A stretch of 64,000 bases of DNA, taken from assembly GCF_005871185.1 (NCBI RefSeq), contig NZ_SWKN01000007.1, positions 62,001 through 126,000 of the forward strand. The letters run 5' to 3'. Source of the DNA: Limnobacter alexandrii (GTDB taxonomy: Bacteria > Pseudomonadota > Gammaproteobacteria > Burkholderiales > Burkholderiaceae_B). Position numbers and translations under genes: made by a program. Shown piece after piece: positions 31,672 through 40,800 of the stretch (positions are counted from its first letter, which is position 1; the number at the start of each line of letters is the position of its first letter). The notes under the pieces are model-generated. The model did not search any database. It was not told where the DNA came from and saw only the letters and a program-made list of their open reading frames with translations.

Positions 31672-31926
31672 ATGCCAGCGCAAGCGCAACAGCTGATTTC
31701 GATTATTGAACTGGAACGCGCAATCAATTATTGGCGCTCGAAATATCCTTCATCCAGGGACACCATGACGCTCTGTCCCCAAGCATCCTGCCTCGCAGAG
31801 CTATACGCCCGCATGATCATTTTTCAGACACACGAAATTTCGATTGCCGAGTTTTCAGCCAAGGCCAAAAAAGCACTCCGAGAGGCCGAACAGGCCTACG
31901 CAGGTCGACAAAATCAGGCTGCCTGA
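31672..31926 (+). CDS. DUF3717 family protein, 84 aa
   Basis: A small cytosolic protein with the DUF3717 layout known from Burkholderiales: I-S-I-I-E-L-E-R-A-I-N-Y-W-R-S-K-Y-P-S near the start, then L-C-P-Q-A-S-C-L-A-E-L-Y-A-R-M-I, and a helical Ala/Lys/Glu tail. Function is unknown. AGGTG six bases before the ATG supports the start. The gene is preceded by a LexA-type box, suggesting induction by DNA damage, and converges on the PcfJ-like gene 20 bases further on. Confidence 0.8.
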   Translation: MPAQAQQLISIIELERAINYWRSKYPSSRDTMTLCPQASCLAELYARMIIFQTHEISIAEFSAKAKKALREAEQAYAGRQNQAA

Positions 31927-31946
31927 ATCTCAAACATTCATGAAGC

Positions 31947-33278
31947 TTAGTTTGCGCGGCTTAGCAACAAGTGGGCAGCGCTCCACAACTGGCTTGAAAC
32001 CGGCGCATTGCATGGCCCTTTTAGCTGACTGATTTGCCAGCCATTGGCACCCGCGCGTCGCAATTCCAATGTGCCGCGCTGTGGGCTGTGTCCTTTGATC
32101 TGTAAATGAAAAATACAGATATCACCTGCCATACATCGGTCTATGTAGGATGGCACGCAATGGTGCATCTTTTTGGCTTCATTCAACAGCGCATTCAAGG
32201 AGTTCAATTCAATAAACTCGATGTTGTCACCCAAACTGCCCATGCCCAGAATTTCAGGCCAAAACACATTCTGGCGACCAAGGTCCAAATCCAGTTCAAC
32301 CAAATGCCAATGCGCCTGGCGGGCCATTAAAGTGTCGTATGTCCAGTTTCTGGAAATAAGTACCGGGCGTTTGGTCACACTGGCGGCGCTACCCAGCAAC
32401 CAGTCTGTAATCAGGGGAAACTCTTCCAGCTCCAGCTCTCTGCGATGCTCAAGCTTCAAGTTGCTCTCGCGGCGCTCCAATGCAAGCCGGGTTCCCCGCA
32501 AAATATTCAAGGCTGCCACCGTATTCAAATTCTCGTGGTTGCGCCTGAGCCATGTACTTAAACCCCCAAAACCGAGCAAGGCGGAGGTTTGCTTGTCCAC
32601 CCAGGAAATCGGAATTGCTCTGTCCACTGCAGCGTGAAAATTCACCCAACTCAGGTGGCTCAATTGCCCCCAATTAATGCGGGCAATGTAAGCGGTCTTT
32701 TGATGGGTCAACCATCGCCAGGTTTGCTGGTTCATGCCTTGCGCCAACATTCGGTTTTTGACCACTTGCCAATTGGGTAAATTGCTCCACATGCCGCGGT
32801 CTTGGGCCAGCAATGGTGCCAATGCCAGGTTTTCATTCAACCGGTCCTGAAGAACAGTTTTAAAAGCAGCCACTTGGCTTAAATCTAGCAAGGTGGTGTG
32901 TTTGGGTACAACTCGCAAAGCCAACTTGAACACATGTGCACCGTAGCGTCGGCGAATTGCACTGGTCCATGCTCTTTGAATGTCGTTCAGGCTGGCCGCT
33001 TCAAGTGGAAAATTCAAATCGACGTTTTGCAAACTATTCGGGATCTGAATACTGGGCGGTGCTTGCCACACCGAACGCATCAATTCCGATTTCAAGTTCC
33101 ATGCCGCCTCATCTGACAAAACCACGCTGCAAGATTCTGCAAGTTTTGCACGGGCTTTCATGCCCCATTCAAAATAAAGCCCGGTTCTGGTGCTCACCAA
33201 ACGCGCAGGCAGTTGCAGCGACTTAAGTCGCGGTATGCTGGTGGCTGTGTTCAATTCAAAATCTAACAAAGGGCGCAT
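31947..33278 (-). CDS. PcfJ-like domain protein, 443 aa
   Basis: The C-terminal 80 residues carry the PcfJ-like hallmark M-H-H-C-V-P-S-Y-I-D-R-C, followed by I-F-H-L-Q, G-T-L-E-L-R-R and the closing Q-L-K-G-P-C-N. PcfJ was named on an enterococcal conjugative plasmid; chromosomal homologues have no established role. The N-terminal 350 residues are unremarkable, with several Trp-rich helical stretches (W-R-W-L-T-H-Q, W-G-Q-L-S-H-L-S-W). No signal peptide or membrane segment. The ATG at 33278 is chosen because earlier ones run deep into the opposing enoyl-CoA hydratase gene; the two start codons share CATG. Confidence 0.7.
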   Translation of the reverse strand: MRPLLDFELNTATSIPRLKSLQLPARLVSTRTGLYFEWGMKARAKLAESCSVVLSDEAAWNLKSELMRSVWQAPPSIQIPNSLQNVDLNFPLEAASLNDIQRAWTSAIRRRYGAHVFKLALRVVPKHTTLLDLSQVAAFKTVLQDRLNENLALAPLLAQDRGMWSNLPNWQVVKNRMLAQGMNQQTWRWLTHQKTAYIARINWGQLSHLSWVNFHAAVDRAIPISWVDKQTSALLGFGGLSTWLRRNHENLNTVAALNILRGTRLALERRESNLKLEHRRELELEEFPLITDWLLGSAASVTKRPVLISRNWTYDTLMARQAHWHLVELDLDLGRQNVFWPEILGMGSLGDNIEFIELNSLNALLNEAKKMHHCVPSYIDRCMAGDICIFHLQIKGHSPQRGTLELRRAGANGWQISQLKGPCNAPVSSQLWSAAHLLLSRAN

Positions 33279-34089
33279 GATGGACAACAAGGCAGAAGAA
33301 CCCGTCAACATTGAGATCTTACAGCAAGGCGAGATCTGGAAAATTTCCATCAATCGACCCGAGGCTCGCAATTGCGTTGATCGATACACCGCCGACCAGC
33401 TTGAAAAAGCGTTTCAGTCATTCGAAACGGATGCCTCGGCACGCGTTGCCATTTTGACTGGCGAGGGTGGCAATTTTTGTGCAGGTGCAGACTTGAAAGC
33501 AGTTGCATCGGGCGACCCAAGCCGCGTCAATCGCATGGAACGGCACGGCGCTGGCCCCATGGGGATAAGTCGCATGGAGTTGAGTAAACCAGTGATTGCT
33601 GCAGTGTCTGGCTACTGCGTGGCAGGCGGCTTGGAGTTGGCAGCGTGGTGTGACATGCGCGTTGCTGATAGCACAGCCGTATTTGGTGTTTTTTGCCGAC
33701 GCTTTGGCGTGCCTTTGATTGATGGCGGCACTGTGCGTTTGCCACGTTTAATTGGTCAAAGCCGGGCCATTGACATGATTTTGACTGGTCGACCTGTTGA
33801 AGCCGCAGAGGCATTTTCATGGGGATTGGCCAACCGGTTTGAAAAAGAACGTACAGCCCTGCAAGGCGCTATTGAATTGGCCAGCTTGTTAAGCAAACAC
33901 CCGCAAACCTGCATGCGCAACGACAGACAAAGCGTATTAACCCAGTGGGGATTTGGTGAACGTGAAGCACTGGAAGAGGAGTTTGAGTTTGGGCTGAATA
34001 CCCTGAGTTCTGGCGAAACGGTTGAAGGCGCAACGGCATTCAAGGAAGGTTCGGGCCGCCATGGCGAAACCATTCAGCAGGCTAATTAG
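33277..34089 (+). CDS. Enoyl-CoA hydratase/isomerase (crotonase) family protein, 270 aa
   Basis: Crotonase-fold enzyme acting on acyl-CoA in the cytosol. The oxyanion-hole segments are N-F-C-A-G-A-D-L-K-A and G-Y-C-V-A-G-G-L-E-L-A-A-W-C-D. In the second active-site helix the sequence is F-C-R-R-F-G-V-P-L-I-D-G-G-T-V-R-L; the usual pair of hydratase glutamates is not both evident, so it may be an isomerase, hydrolase or a hydratase with one acid. Starts at 33277 or the adjacent ATG 33280, with AAAGGG just upstream. Fatty acid use is suggested by fadL nearby. Its 3' end overlaps the next, convergent gene by 4 nt. Confidence 0.85.
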   Translation: MMDNKAEEPVNIEILQQGEIWKISINRPEARNCVDRYTADQLEKAFQSFETDASARVAILTGEGGNFCAGADLKAVASGDPSRVNRMERHGAGPMGISRMELSKPVIAAVSGYCVAGGLELAAWCDMRVADSTAVFGVFCRRFGVPLIDGGTVRLPRLIGQSRAIDMILTGRPVEAAEAFSWGLANRFEKERTALQGAIELASLLSKHPQTCMRNDRQSVLTQWGFGEREALEEEFEFGLNTLSSGETVEGATAFKEGSGRHGETIQQAN

Positions 34090-34628
34090 TTCAGGCTGAC
34101 AATTACGCCAAACTGTGCAGAGTTGGACACCCGGCGAGAATCGGCTGCGGTTGAATACGTATTGGACTCCATGCCGAAAAACCAGTTGGCCATACCGCCG
34201 CGATGGGTCAGCAAATACAACCCCTGGGTTTCACTGTTCAGCGTTGCGCTGGACAAGCGACCCGGGGTGTAGACAAGACTCAGGTTTTCTTGCAGGGAAA
34301 CCTGCACGCCACCGTAAATCGCTTTTATAGATGACTCTGATTCTGCTTCGGAAACCACCAAACCAGTTTTTGAGGGGTTGCCGCCTGATCGAACAACTGC
34401 CCCCTCGTGAACCAACACACCTCTGAACAAATTCACTTTGCCCAACAGGCTTGATGCTGGCATTGTTTGTTTCGGAGTTGCAGCGGGCGCTGCGACTGAA
34501 CGCGTCCCAAGTTTTCCGCTTACTTTCAAGGAAAGTGGTTCAGCGGCGCTGACCCCGCCCAAGTAAAAATACCCTGTCGTCAAAGCAAGTGTAATCAAAG
34601 CCAGCTGTTTTGAGCCAATTAGCGCCAT
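34086..34628 (-). CDS. Exported protein of unknown function, 180 aa
   Basis: A signal peptide is clear (K-Q-L-A-L-I-T-L-A-L-T-T-G-Y-F-Y-L-G-G then V-S-A-A-E). The mature part has a Pro/Ala-rich segment (A-A-P-A-A-T-P-K-Q) and then alternating polar and hydrophobic strands (G-V-Q-V-S-L-Q-E-N-L-S-L-V-Y, G-L-Y-L-L-T-H-R-G-G, F-G-V-I-V-S-L-N at the end), which look like outer-membrane or surface beta strands. No family recognised. It is divergent from fadL with 279 bases between the starts and convergent with the enoyl-CoA hydratase. Confidence 0.6.
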   Translation of the reverse strand: MALIGSKQLALITLALTTGYFYLGGVSAAEPLSLKVSGKLGTRSVAAPAATPKQTMPASSLLGKVNLFRGVLVHEGAVVRSGGNPSKTGLVVSEAESESSIKAIYGGVQVSLQENLSLVYTPGRLSSATLNSETQGLYLLTHRGGMANWFFGMESNTYSTAADSRRVSNSAQFGVIVSLN

Positions 34629-34735
34629 GACACACCCCCCTTTCCATACAGAACTTTACTTACTTCAATTAACGGTCACCTTGAGTTTTACTGAATTGCA
34701 AGATTGGACTAACCCCATTGCGGGTGGGCACCACA

Positions 34736-34760
34736 TTTGATCCCAAGAATCAAGATCAAA
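34736..34760. repeat. Inverted repeat in the fadL upstream region
   Basis: TTTGATC (34736-34742) and GATCAAA (34754-34760) are perfect 7-bp arms with an 11-base spacer, roughly midway in the 279-base gap 34629-34907. A second, weaker pair TGACT/AGTCA lies at 34833-34849. Either could bind a regulator of fadL or of the divergent exported protein. Apart from these and the GGAG before fadL I see no gene there. Confidence 0.4.
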
Positions 34761-34907
34761 GCGGTTTTTAGAGTGCTCAATCTACTTCAATACCTGAAAG
34801 TAACATTTTTGAGCTTTGGTGATACACTGAAATGACTACATAAAAGTCACTACTTCGAGCGAATACCCCTCGCAAGTTCACTGACCACAATACCGGAGAC
34901 AACAACA

Positions 34908-36398
34908 ATGCATTCTTCTGCCCGAAGAACAGGTTCCCTTTTTCCATTGACACGTGTGACCACTGCCATCCTTTTGGGCTTGGCATACTGTGCATCTGCT
35001 CAGGCAGGCGGTACTGCATTTGACGCCACCAGTATTAGTGCCATGGGAAATGCATCTGCAGGGCAAGCGGCAGAGGCAGGTGATGCGTCCGTTCTGTTCG
35101 CCAACCCGGCCGCACTAACCCGGTTTAAACGAGCAGAACTGACTCAAGGTGCAGCGGTTATTACCATTGGCACCGATTACACATCGACCCAAAACAACGA
35201 CGGCGCGGATTCAGGTGCACCGCAGGGTCAAAATGGCCAGGTGTTCAGTCGCAAAGACGGCTATGACGCCGGCGCACTTGCGCCTAATTTGTTTATTGCA
35301 ATTCCAATCAATGAAAAACTGGTGATGGGCTTTGGCGCGTCAGCCTCACATGGTCTGGTAATTCACTACGACGAAAATTTCCCGGGGCGCAATCAAGGCC
35401 GCGACATTGATTTCAAGGTAACCCGCTTGAACCTGGGTTTTGGCTACAAATTAAGCCCCACATTGTCTTGGGGTTTGAACGGATCGTATGAACGTTACTT
35501 TCAGTCGATCAAATTGAAGCTGAATTACCGCGAGGCGGTTGAAGCCTTGGCACCTGGCTCCGCTGCACTGATTGAAGGACCTGCAGGCGCATTGATTGGC
35601 GCACCACCCATTCCCGGTGAGAGCAATGCGGGCCTGCGCATGTTTGGCTGGGCATTCAATGCGCAATTGGGTGGTTTGTGGGAGCCCACTGAAAACACGC
35701 GTGTGGGCATTTCTTATCGACCAAAAACTGAATTCACGGGCAACCGTGGCAAGTTCAAGCTTGATGACTCGCCAGAGCAAGCCGCATTTCGCGCATTCTT
35801 GAACAGCGATGGTCTGATCAACAATCTTGCATTTGGCGCACTGGGTGTGAACGGTCCCCAGGCGGCAGGTGACTTGGCCCCCGAACAAATCATCAAACAG
35901 GAAATTACCTTGCCCGATGAATTGCGGCTATCCGTGTTTCACCATGCCACACCCAAACTCGATTTGATGGCCACCTACACACGTCAGGATTTCTCGGTGA
36001 CCACATTGAATTTTGTGCGTGAAAGCAATGGCAGAACGCTTGAAAATATTCCGCAAAACTTTGTTGCAGCGGAATCGTACCGAGTTGGTTTGAATTACAA
36101 ACTGTACAAAAGGCTGACCCTGCGAGCGGGCTATGCGATTGAAAACAGCGTGATTGATGATGAGACGCGAATTACGATTTTGCCAGACAGTGATCGACAA
36201 TATTTTGCGTTTGGTGGTCAGTTTGATTTAAGCCGTGACACCAGCATTCACTTCGCCTACCAAAAGCTGGACACAGACCCTGCCCCAGTTGGCAACAACA
36301 CAGGGATTACGCCAGCTGAAGTGCGCGGTGGTGACTTTCAGGGCAATGTACAGCTGGACACCCACTTTTTTGGCATTGGCATTACCGAGCGGTTTTAA
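34908..36398 (+). CDS. fadL: Long-chain fatty acid outer-membrane transporter (FadL/OmpP1/TodX family)
   Basis: The 496-residue precursor has a signal peptide ending around A-S-A-Q-A-G-G and then the FadL hatch start G-T-A-F-D-A-T-S-I-S-A-M-G-N-A-S-A-G and F-A-N-P-A-A-L-T-R, which includes the N-P-A motif of the family. The rest is amphipathic strand sequence ending in F-F-G-I-G-I-T-E-R-F, with the terminal Phe required by the BAM complex. It forms a 14-strand barrel importing fatty acids or other hydrophobic compounds. GGAG precedes the ATG. Its stop touches that of the convergent efflux gene with no base between. Confidence 0.93.
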   Translation: MHSSARRTGSLFPLTRVTTAILLGLAYCASAQAGGTAFDATSISAMGNASAGQAAEAGDASVLFANPAALTRFKRAELTQGAAVITIGTDYTSTQNNDGADSGAPQGQNGQVFSRKDGYDAGALAPNLFIAIPINEKLVMGFGASASHGLVIHYDENFPGRNQGRDIDFKVTRLNLGFGYKLSPTLSWGLNGSYERYFQSIKLKLNYREAVEALAPGSAALIEGPAGALIGAPPIPGESNAGLRMFGWAFNAQLGGLWEPTENTRVGISYRPKTEFTGNRGKFKLDDSPEQAAFRAFLNSDGLINNLAFGALGVNGPQAAGDLAPEQIIKQEITLPDELRLSVFHHATPKLDLMATYTRQDFSVTTLNFVRESNGRTLENIPQNFVAAESYRVGLNYKLYKRLTLRAGYAIENSVIDDETRITILPDSDRQYFAFGGQFDLSRDTSIHFAYQKLDTDPAPVGNNTGITPAEVRGGDFQGNVQLDTHFFGIGITERF

Positions 36399-37841
36399 TC
36401 AGGACTGCACACCAAGCGCGCGGAATAAACCAGCAATCAAGGTTGCATAATTGGTTTGTTCCGTGGCCAATGCCTGTTCGGCGTTTGCATAAACGCGCTG
36501 CGCATCCACCACATCCAGAAAGCTCACCAAGCCCAGCTGATACAACGCATCCGCTTGCTCAAAGCTCCGTTTACTCGAGACCACTGCTTTGCCAAGCGCT
36601 GTTTGCCGCAAAGTTGAGGAATCAATTGCAGTCAGTGAATTCTCCACTTCCTGCGTAACCACCCTCAGCACCTGTTCATATTCAGCCAATGCACCCTCTG
36701 CACGGGCCATTGCAGCATTCAAGCGTGCATCCCGGGCGCCACCATCGTAAACAACCTGGTTTAGCAAGGCAGCAAGGGAACCAATCAAAAGGCTGGTAGC
36801 CGGGTTTGAATTGATTGCAGTGCTGCCAATTTGTATATTGGCCATCAATTCAATACTGGGGTAAAAATCAGCTTGCGCCACGCCCACCTCGGCGGCTGCC
36901 TGGGCAAACCGGGCCTGTGCCAACTGGATATCCGGACGAGCTTGAATGACCTGAAAGGGTACGCTGACCGGAATGCCCAAACCGTATTCTGGCAAATCGC
37001 CATCGGGCCTGAGCAATTGCTCGTAGGCCCCCGGAAACTGACCACTCAGGGTCGCCAAACGGTGGCGAGAATCCTGCAAGGCTTGCTGCAAAGGCGCAAT
37101 ACTCGCCCGTAGATTTTCGACCGATGTTTCTGCCCTTCGAACATCGAGCTCGGGCGACAAGCCGCTTTCAAAACGCGCTTGAACAATTGCCAGTGTTTTT
37201 TCCTGCAACTCAACCGACTCCCGAAGCATGGCCAGCTGTTTTTGATTGCCACGCAATCTCAAATACTCTTGGGCAACTGCTGTGCTGGTTTCGATAATTT
37301 GTGCGCGCAAACCAGCCTGCTCCGCCATCAAATTGGCTGCAGCAGCACGCACTTCCTGCTCAACCCGACCCGCCAAATCAATTGGCAAGGTAAAGCCCAA
37401 ACCCAACAACGCACTGCGCTCATCGCGGGCGTTGTTGCCGCTTGAACCGCCGGCGGTGTTGTTCGAGCTGTTGTTGTTTCGATCTGATTTTTGGCCGCTG
37501 ACTTCGGCATCCAGCTCAAGTAGCAAGGAATCGCCAGCCTCACTCAATTCAAGCAGCGCGCGGGCCTCCTTTACACGGGCAGCAGCCGCGGCAATCTGAA
37601 AGTTGTTTTGTATGCTTTTGCCCACCAGTTCATTCAATATCGGATCGTTAAATCCTTCCCACCAACGGACACCGGCTACCCCGGCCGCCTTTACACTGCT
37701 CAGGTTTTGCAAAATGTCCTGCGCCACGAACTTCTCAGGCGGTTTCGTTTCTGACTGGGGCAAATCGGGCGCGGTTACAGCGCATGCCGACAACAAGGTC
37801 AGCGGCAACAACAGGCGAAATATCCAGGCGTGGCGTTTCAT
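36399..37841 (-). CDS. RND efflux outer-membrane factor, lipoprotein (NodT/OprM family)
   Basis: The 480-residue TolC-like channel begins with a lipoprotein signal ending L-S-A-C (Cys20) and has the two repeated OEP domains: W-W-E-G-F-N-D-P-I-L-N, R-V-K-E-A-R-A-L-L-E-L, V-A-Q-E-Y-L-R-L-R-G, G-L-S-P-E-L-D-V-R-R-A-E, R-P-D-I-Q-L-A-Q, A-D-F-Y-P-S-I-E-L. A short low-complexity run of Asn, Ser and Gly at about 122-141 sits in a loop. It is the last gene of adaptor-pump-channel, overlapping the pump gene by 4 nt. Confidence 0.93.
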   Translation of the reverse strand: MKRHAWIFRLLLPLTLLSACAVTAPDLPQSETKPPEKFVAQDILQNLSSVKAAGVAGVRWWEGFNDPILNELVGKSIQNNFQIAAAAARVKEARALLELSEAGDSLLLELDAEVSGQKSDRNNNSSNNTAGGSSGNNARDERSALLGLGFTLPIDLAGRVEQEVRAAAANLMAEQAGLRAQIIETSTAVAQEYLRLRGNQKQLAMLRESVELQEKTLAIVQARFESGLSPELDVRRAETSVENLRASIAPLQQALQDSRHRLATLSGQFPGAYEQLLRPDGDLPEYGLGIPVSVPFQVIQARPDIQLAQARFAQAAAEVGVAQADFYPSIELMANIQIGSTAINSNPATSLLIGSLAALLNQVVYDGGARDARLNAAMARAEGALAEYEQVLRVVTQEVENSLTAIDSSTLRQTALGKAVVSSKRSFEQADALYQLGLVSFLDVVDAQRVYANAEQALATEQTNYATLIAGLFRALGVQS

Positions 37842-40800
37842 ACATCCACCTCGCCTTTTTTCAAGCTGATTTCGTACGCTTCAATTTCCTTGTCCAGCAA
37901 TTCTGCAGCGTGTGCCCTTGGTTTCATGAAAGGGGCGATAAAACTGTAGCCCATGGGTGCAAGGTACAAGGTGAACAAGGTGGACAGTCCCAAGCCGCCC
38001 AACACCACCCAGGCGATTGCCTCTCGCGCCTCGGCACCTGGACCTGAGGTCAACACCAAAGGCAGCACACCCAATAAAGTCGACAGCACGGTCATTGCAA
38101 TCGGGCGAAGCCGCATGCGTGCGCCCTCTCGAATGGCCGATTCAATGCTGTGTCCCTCATCGCGAAGCTGGTCCATCAATTCAACCAGCAAAATCGCATT
38201 TTTGGTCATCAAACCAATCAGCAACACCAAACCGATTTGACTGAACAAATTCAAAGACTGATTGGTAATCAACAAAGCAAACACAGCAGCCGCAAGCCCA
38301 AATGGCACTGTAAACATCACCACCAAAGCACTGCCCACACTTTCAAACTGCGCAGACAAAACGAGAAAAACCACAATCAATGCCACTGCAAAAGTAATCA
38401 GCATTTCATTGGAGGTTTCTTCAAGGGTGGCTGCCTCGCCGAGAAAAATAAGGGTTGAGCTTGAAGGCAATGTGGAATCTGCGACCGCGCGTATTTGTTG
38501 CATGGTGGTGCCCAGGTCGGTGCCCGGTGGAATGCCAATATTCAACTCCACTGCCCTGCGTTGCGCATGGCGATCAAGTTCGGCGGCAACACCGCGTTCT
38601 TGCACCGTGATCATCGAGGCCAGTGGCACCAGTTGACCGGTTTCGCTGCTGGTATAGATGTTTAGCAAATCAAAGGGTGAATTCAGGCTGCCATTGCTGG
38701 AGCCCAGCATAACCGGCACAGCTTGGTCGCCCACACTCAAATCAAGCAACTGGTATTCATCGGCCATGATTTGCAAAGTTTGAGTAACCCTGCTGACCGG
38801 TACCTGCAAATCACTGGCTTTCTCACGATCAATTTCAAAACCAAGTTCAGGTTGAGAAGTGTCGTATTGAACGCGCACATCCTGCACAGCGTCAATCTGT
38901 TTGATCAGGGCATCAGCCAACAAATCAGCATTGTTGGCCAGCACATCATAATCATCGCCCAACAAGGCAATTTGCAAACCCCCGCCCCCACCTCGAATAT
39001 TCAAGCTGCTTTCGTTCTGAAAACGAACTTGCGAACCAGGAATACTCGAGAGCTCATTACTTAGTTTCGCGGCCAATTCTTGTTGGGTGGTGTCGCGTTC
39101 GCTCCAGTCGGCCAAATTGGCTTGAATTGCTACACGGTTTTTATCATATCGGCCAACGATCGTGAACATGTCTGTGATGAGTCCCTGTTCCTGATAAGGC
39201 CTCATGATGTTCTCGGCAATTTGTCCTTGCCTTCCGCTGTATTCAAGCGATGCGCCGTCTGGCCCGGTGAAATCAACCACCAATCTACCCCTGTCCTCTG
39301 GAGGTACAAGCTCTTGATTCAACAAAGTGAACGTGAGTCCACCCGCAAGCGCCACGCCGAGAAACACCAGCAAAAAAATCAGTCTGTGATGTAGAAAACC
39401 ATCCAGGGTTCGGAAATATGCATTTGCAATCCGCTCTCCAAACACCTGTAGAACACCGAGAAACCTGGTTTTTTTGCCTGTGGTGGATGGGTCGTCTTTC
39501 AATAGTTTTGCAGCCAGCATTGGGCACAAACTTAGAGCGACGAAGGTACTGATGATGACAGCCATCGACAACACCATGCCGAACTCTCGGAACAGGCGAC
39601 CTGTTTCACCAGGCAAGAAAGCGATTGGCAAAAATACCGCCACCAAAGACGCAGTGGTTGCAATAATTGCGAAGAAAACCTGTCGCGTGCCCAGCACCGA
39701 GGCCACCGTAATGCTTTCCCCCAGTTTTTTTCGACGCTGAATGTTTTCAAGCACCACAATGGCATCGTCAACGATCAAGCCTGTGGCCAACACCAAAGCA
39801 AGCAAGGTCAGCATATTGACCGAAAAGCCGACAATCCAAATGGCTGCCAAAGTACCTACCAGTGACACAGGCATAGTCACTGCGGGAATCAGCACCGCTT
39901 TCCATTGGCCAAGAAACAAGGCGATAACGATCAAAACCACCATCACGGCAAACATCAAAGACATCAACACCTCTTGCAAGGCACCTTTGATAAATACCGA
40001 GTCGTCGGAAATCATGATGACCTGCAAGTCTTTGGACTGTACGTTAATTTCCGCCATGCGCTTTTTCACATTGTCCGCAATGGCAATGGTGTTGCCGCCA
40101 GCTTGCCGCAACACACCCATGCCAACAACCGCACGGCCATTGAGAAGAGAATATGATTCAGCCGACATGGGGCCGTAGTACACCTCGGCCACATCACGAA
40201 CCCGTATGCCGTTTTTGATCAGTATGGAATTGATTGCTTCTGTGTCAATTGTGGAGGCATTTGCACGCACCAACAATTCCTGCTTGCCTGATAAATAACT
40301 GCCTGCCGGCACATCCAGGTTCATGGTTTCAAGGCTGGCCAGCACATCGGTTGCCACCATGCTATAACGGGCCAGCTTTGCAGGGTCAAGAAGCACGCGC
40401 AGCACGCGGGGTTGGCTGCCATTCAGCGGAACATCGGCCACGCCGTCGATTGACACAAAGGCAGGCACCAGATCGCGTTCCACGCGCTCGGCAAGATCCT
40501 GCATGGCCAGCGTGTTGCTATACACCGCAAGCTGAACCACAGGCCGCGCATCGTCATCGGCTTTAATCACGAGAAGCTGATCAAGGTTCTCAGGCAACTG
40601 ATTGGTAATTCGACTCACCGCTTCCCGCACATCGTTGGCAGCCACGTTCACATCGATGTCAGGTGAAAACTCCATGCGCACGCGCATATTGTTTTCTTCG
40701 CTTGAACTTTGGATGCGCAACACACCAGAAACCCTGGCCACCGCGCCCTCCACTTTGGAGGTTACTTCGGCATCCATCGTAGTGGGCGAAGCCCCTTGGT

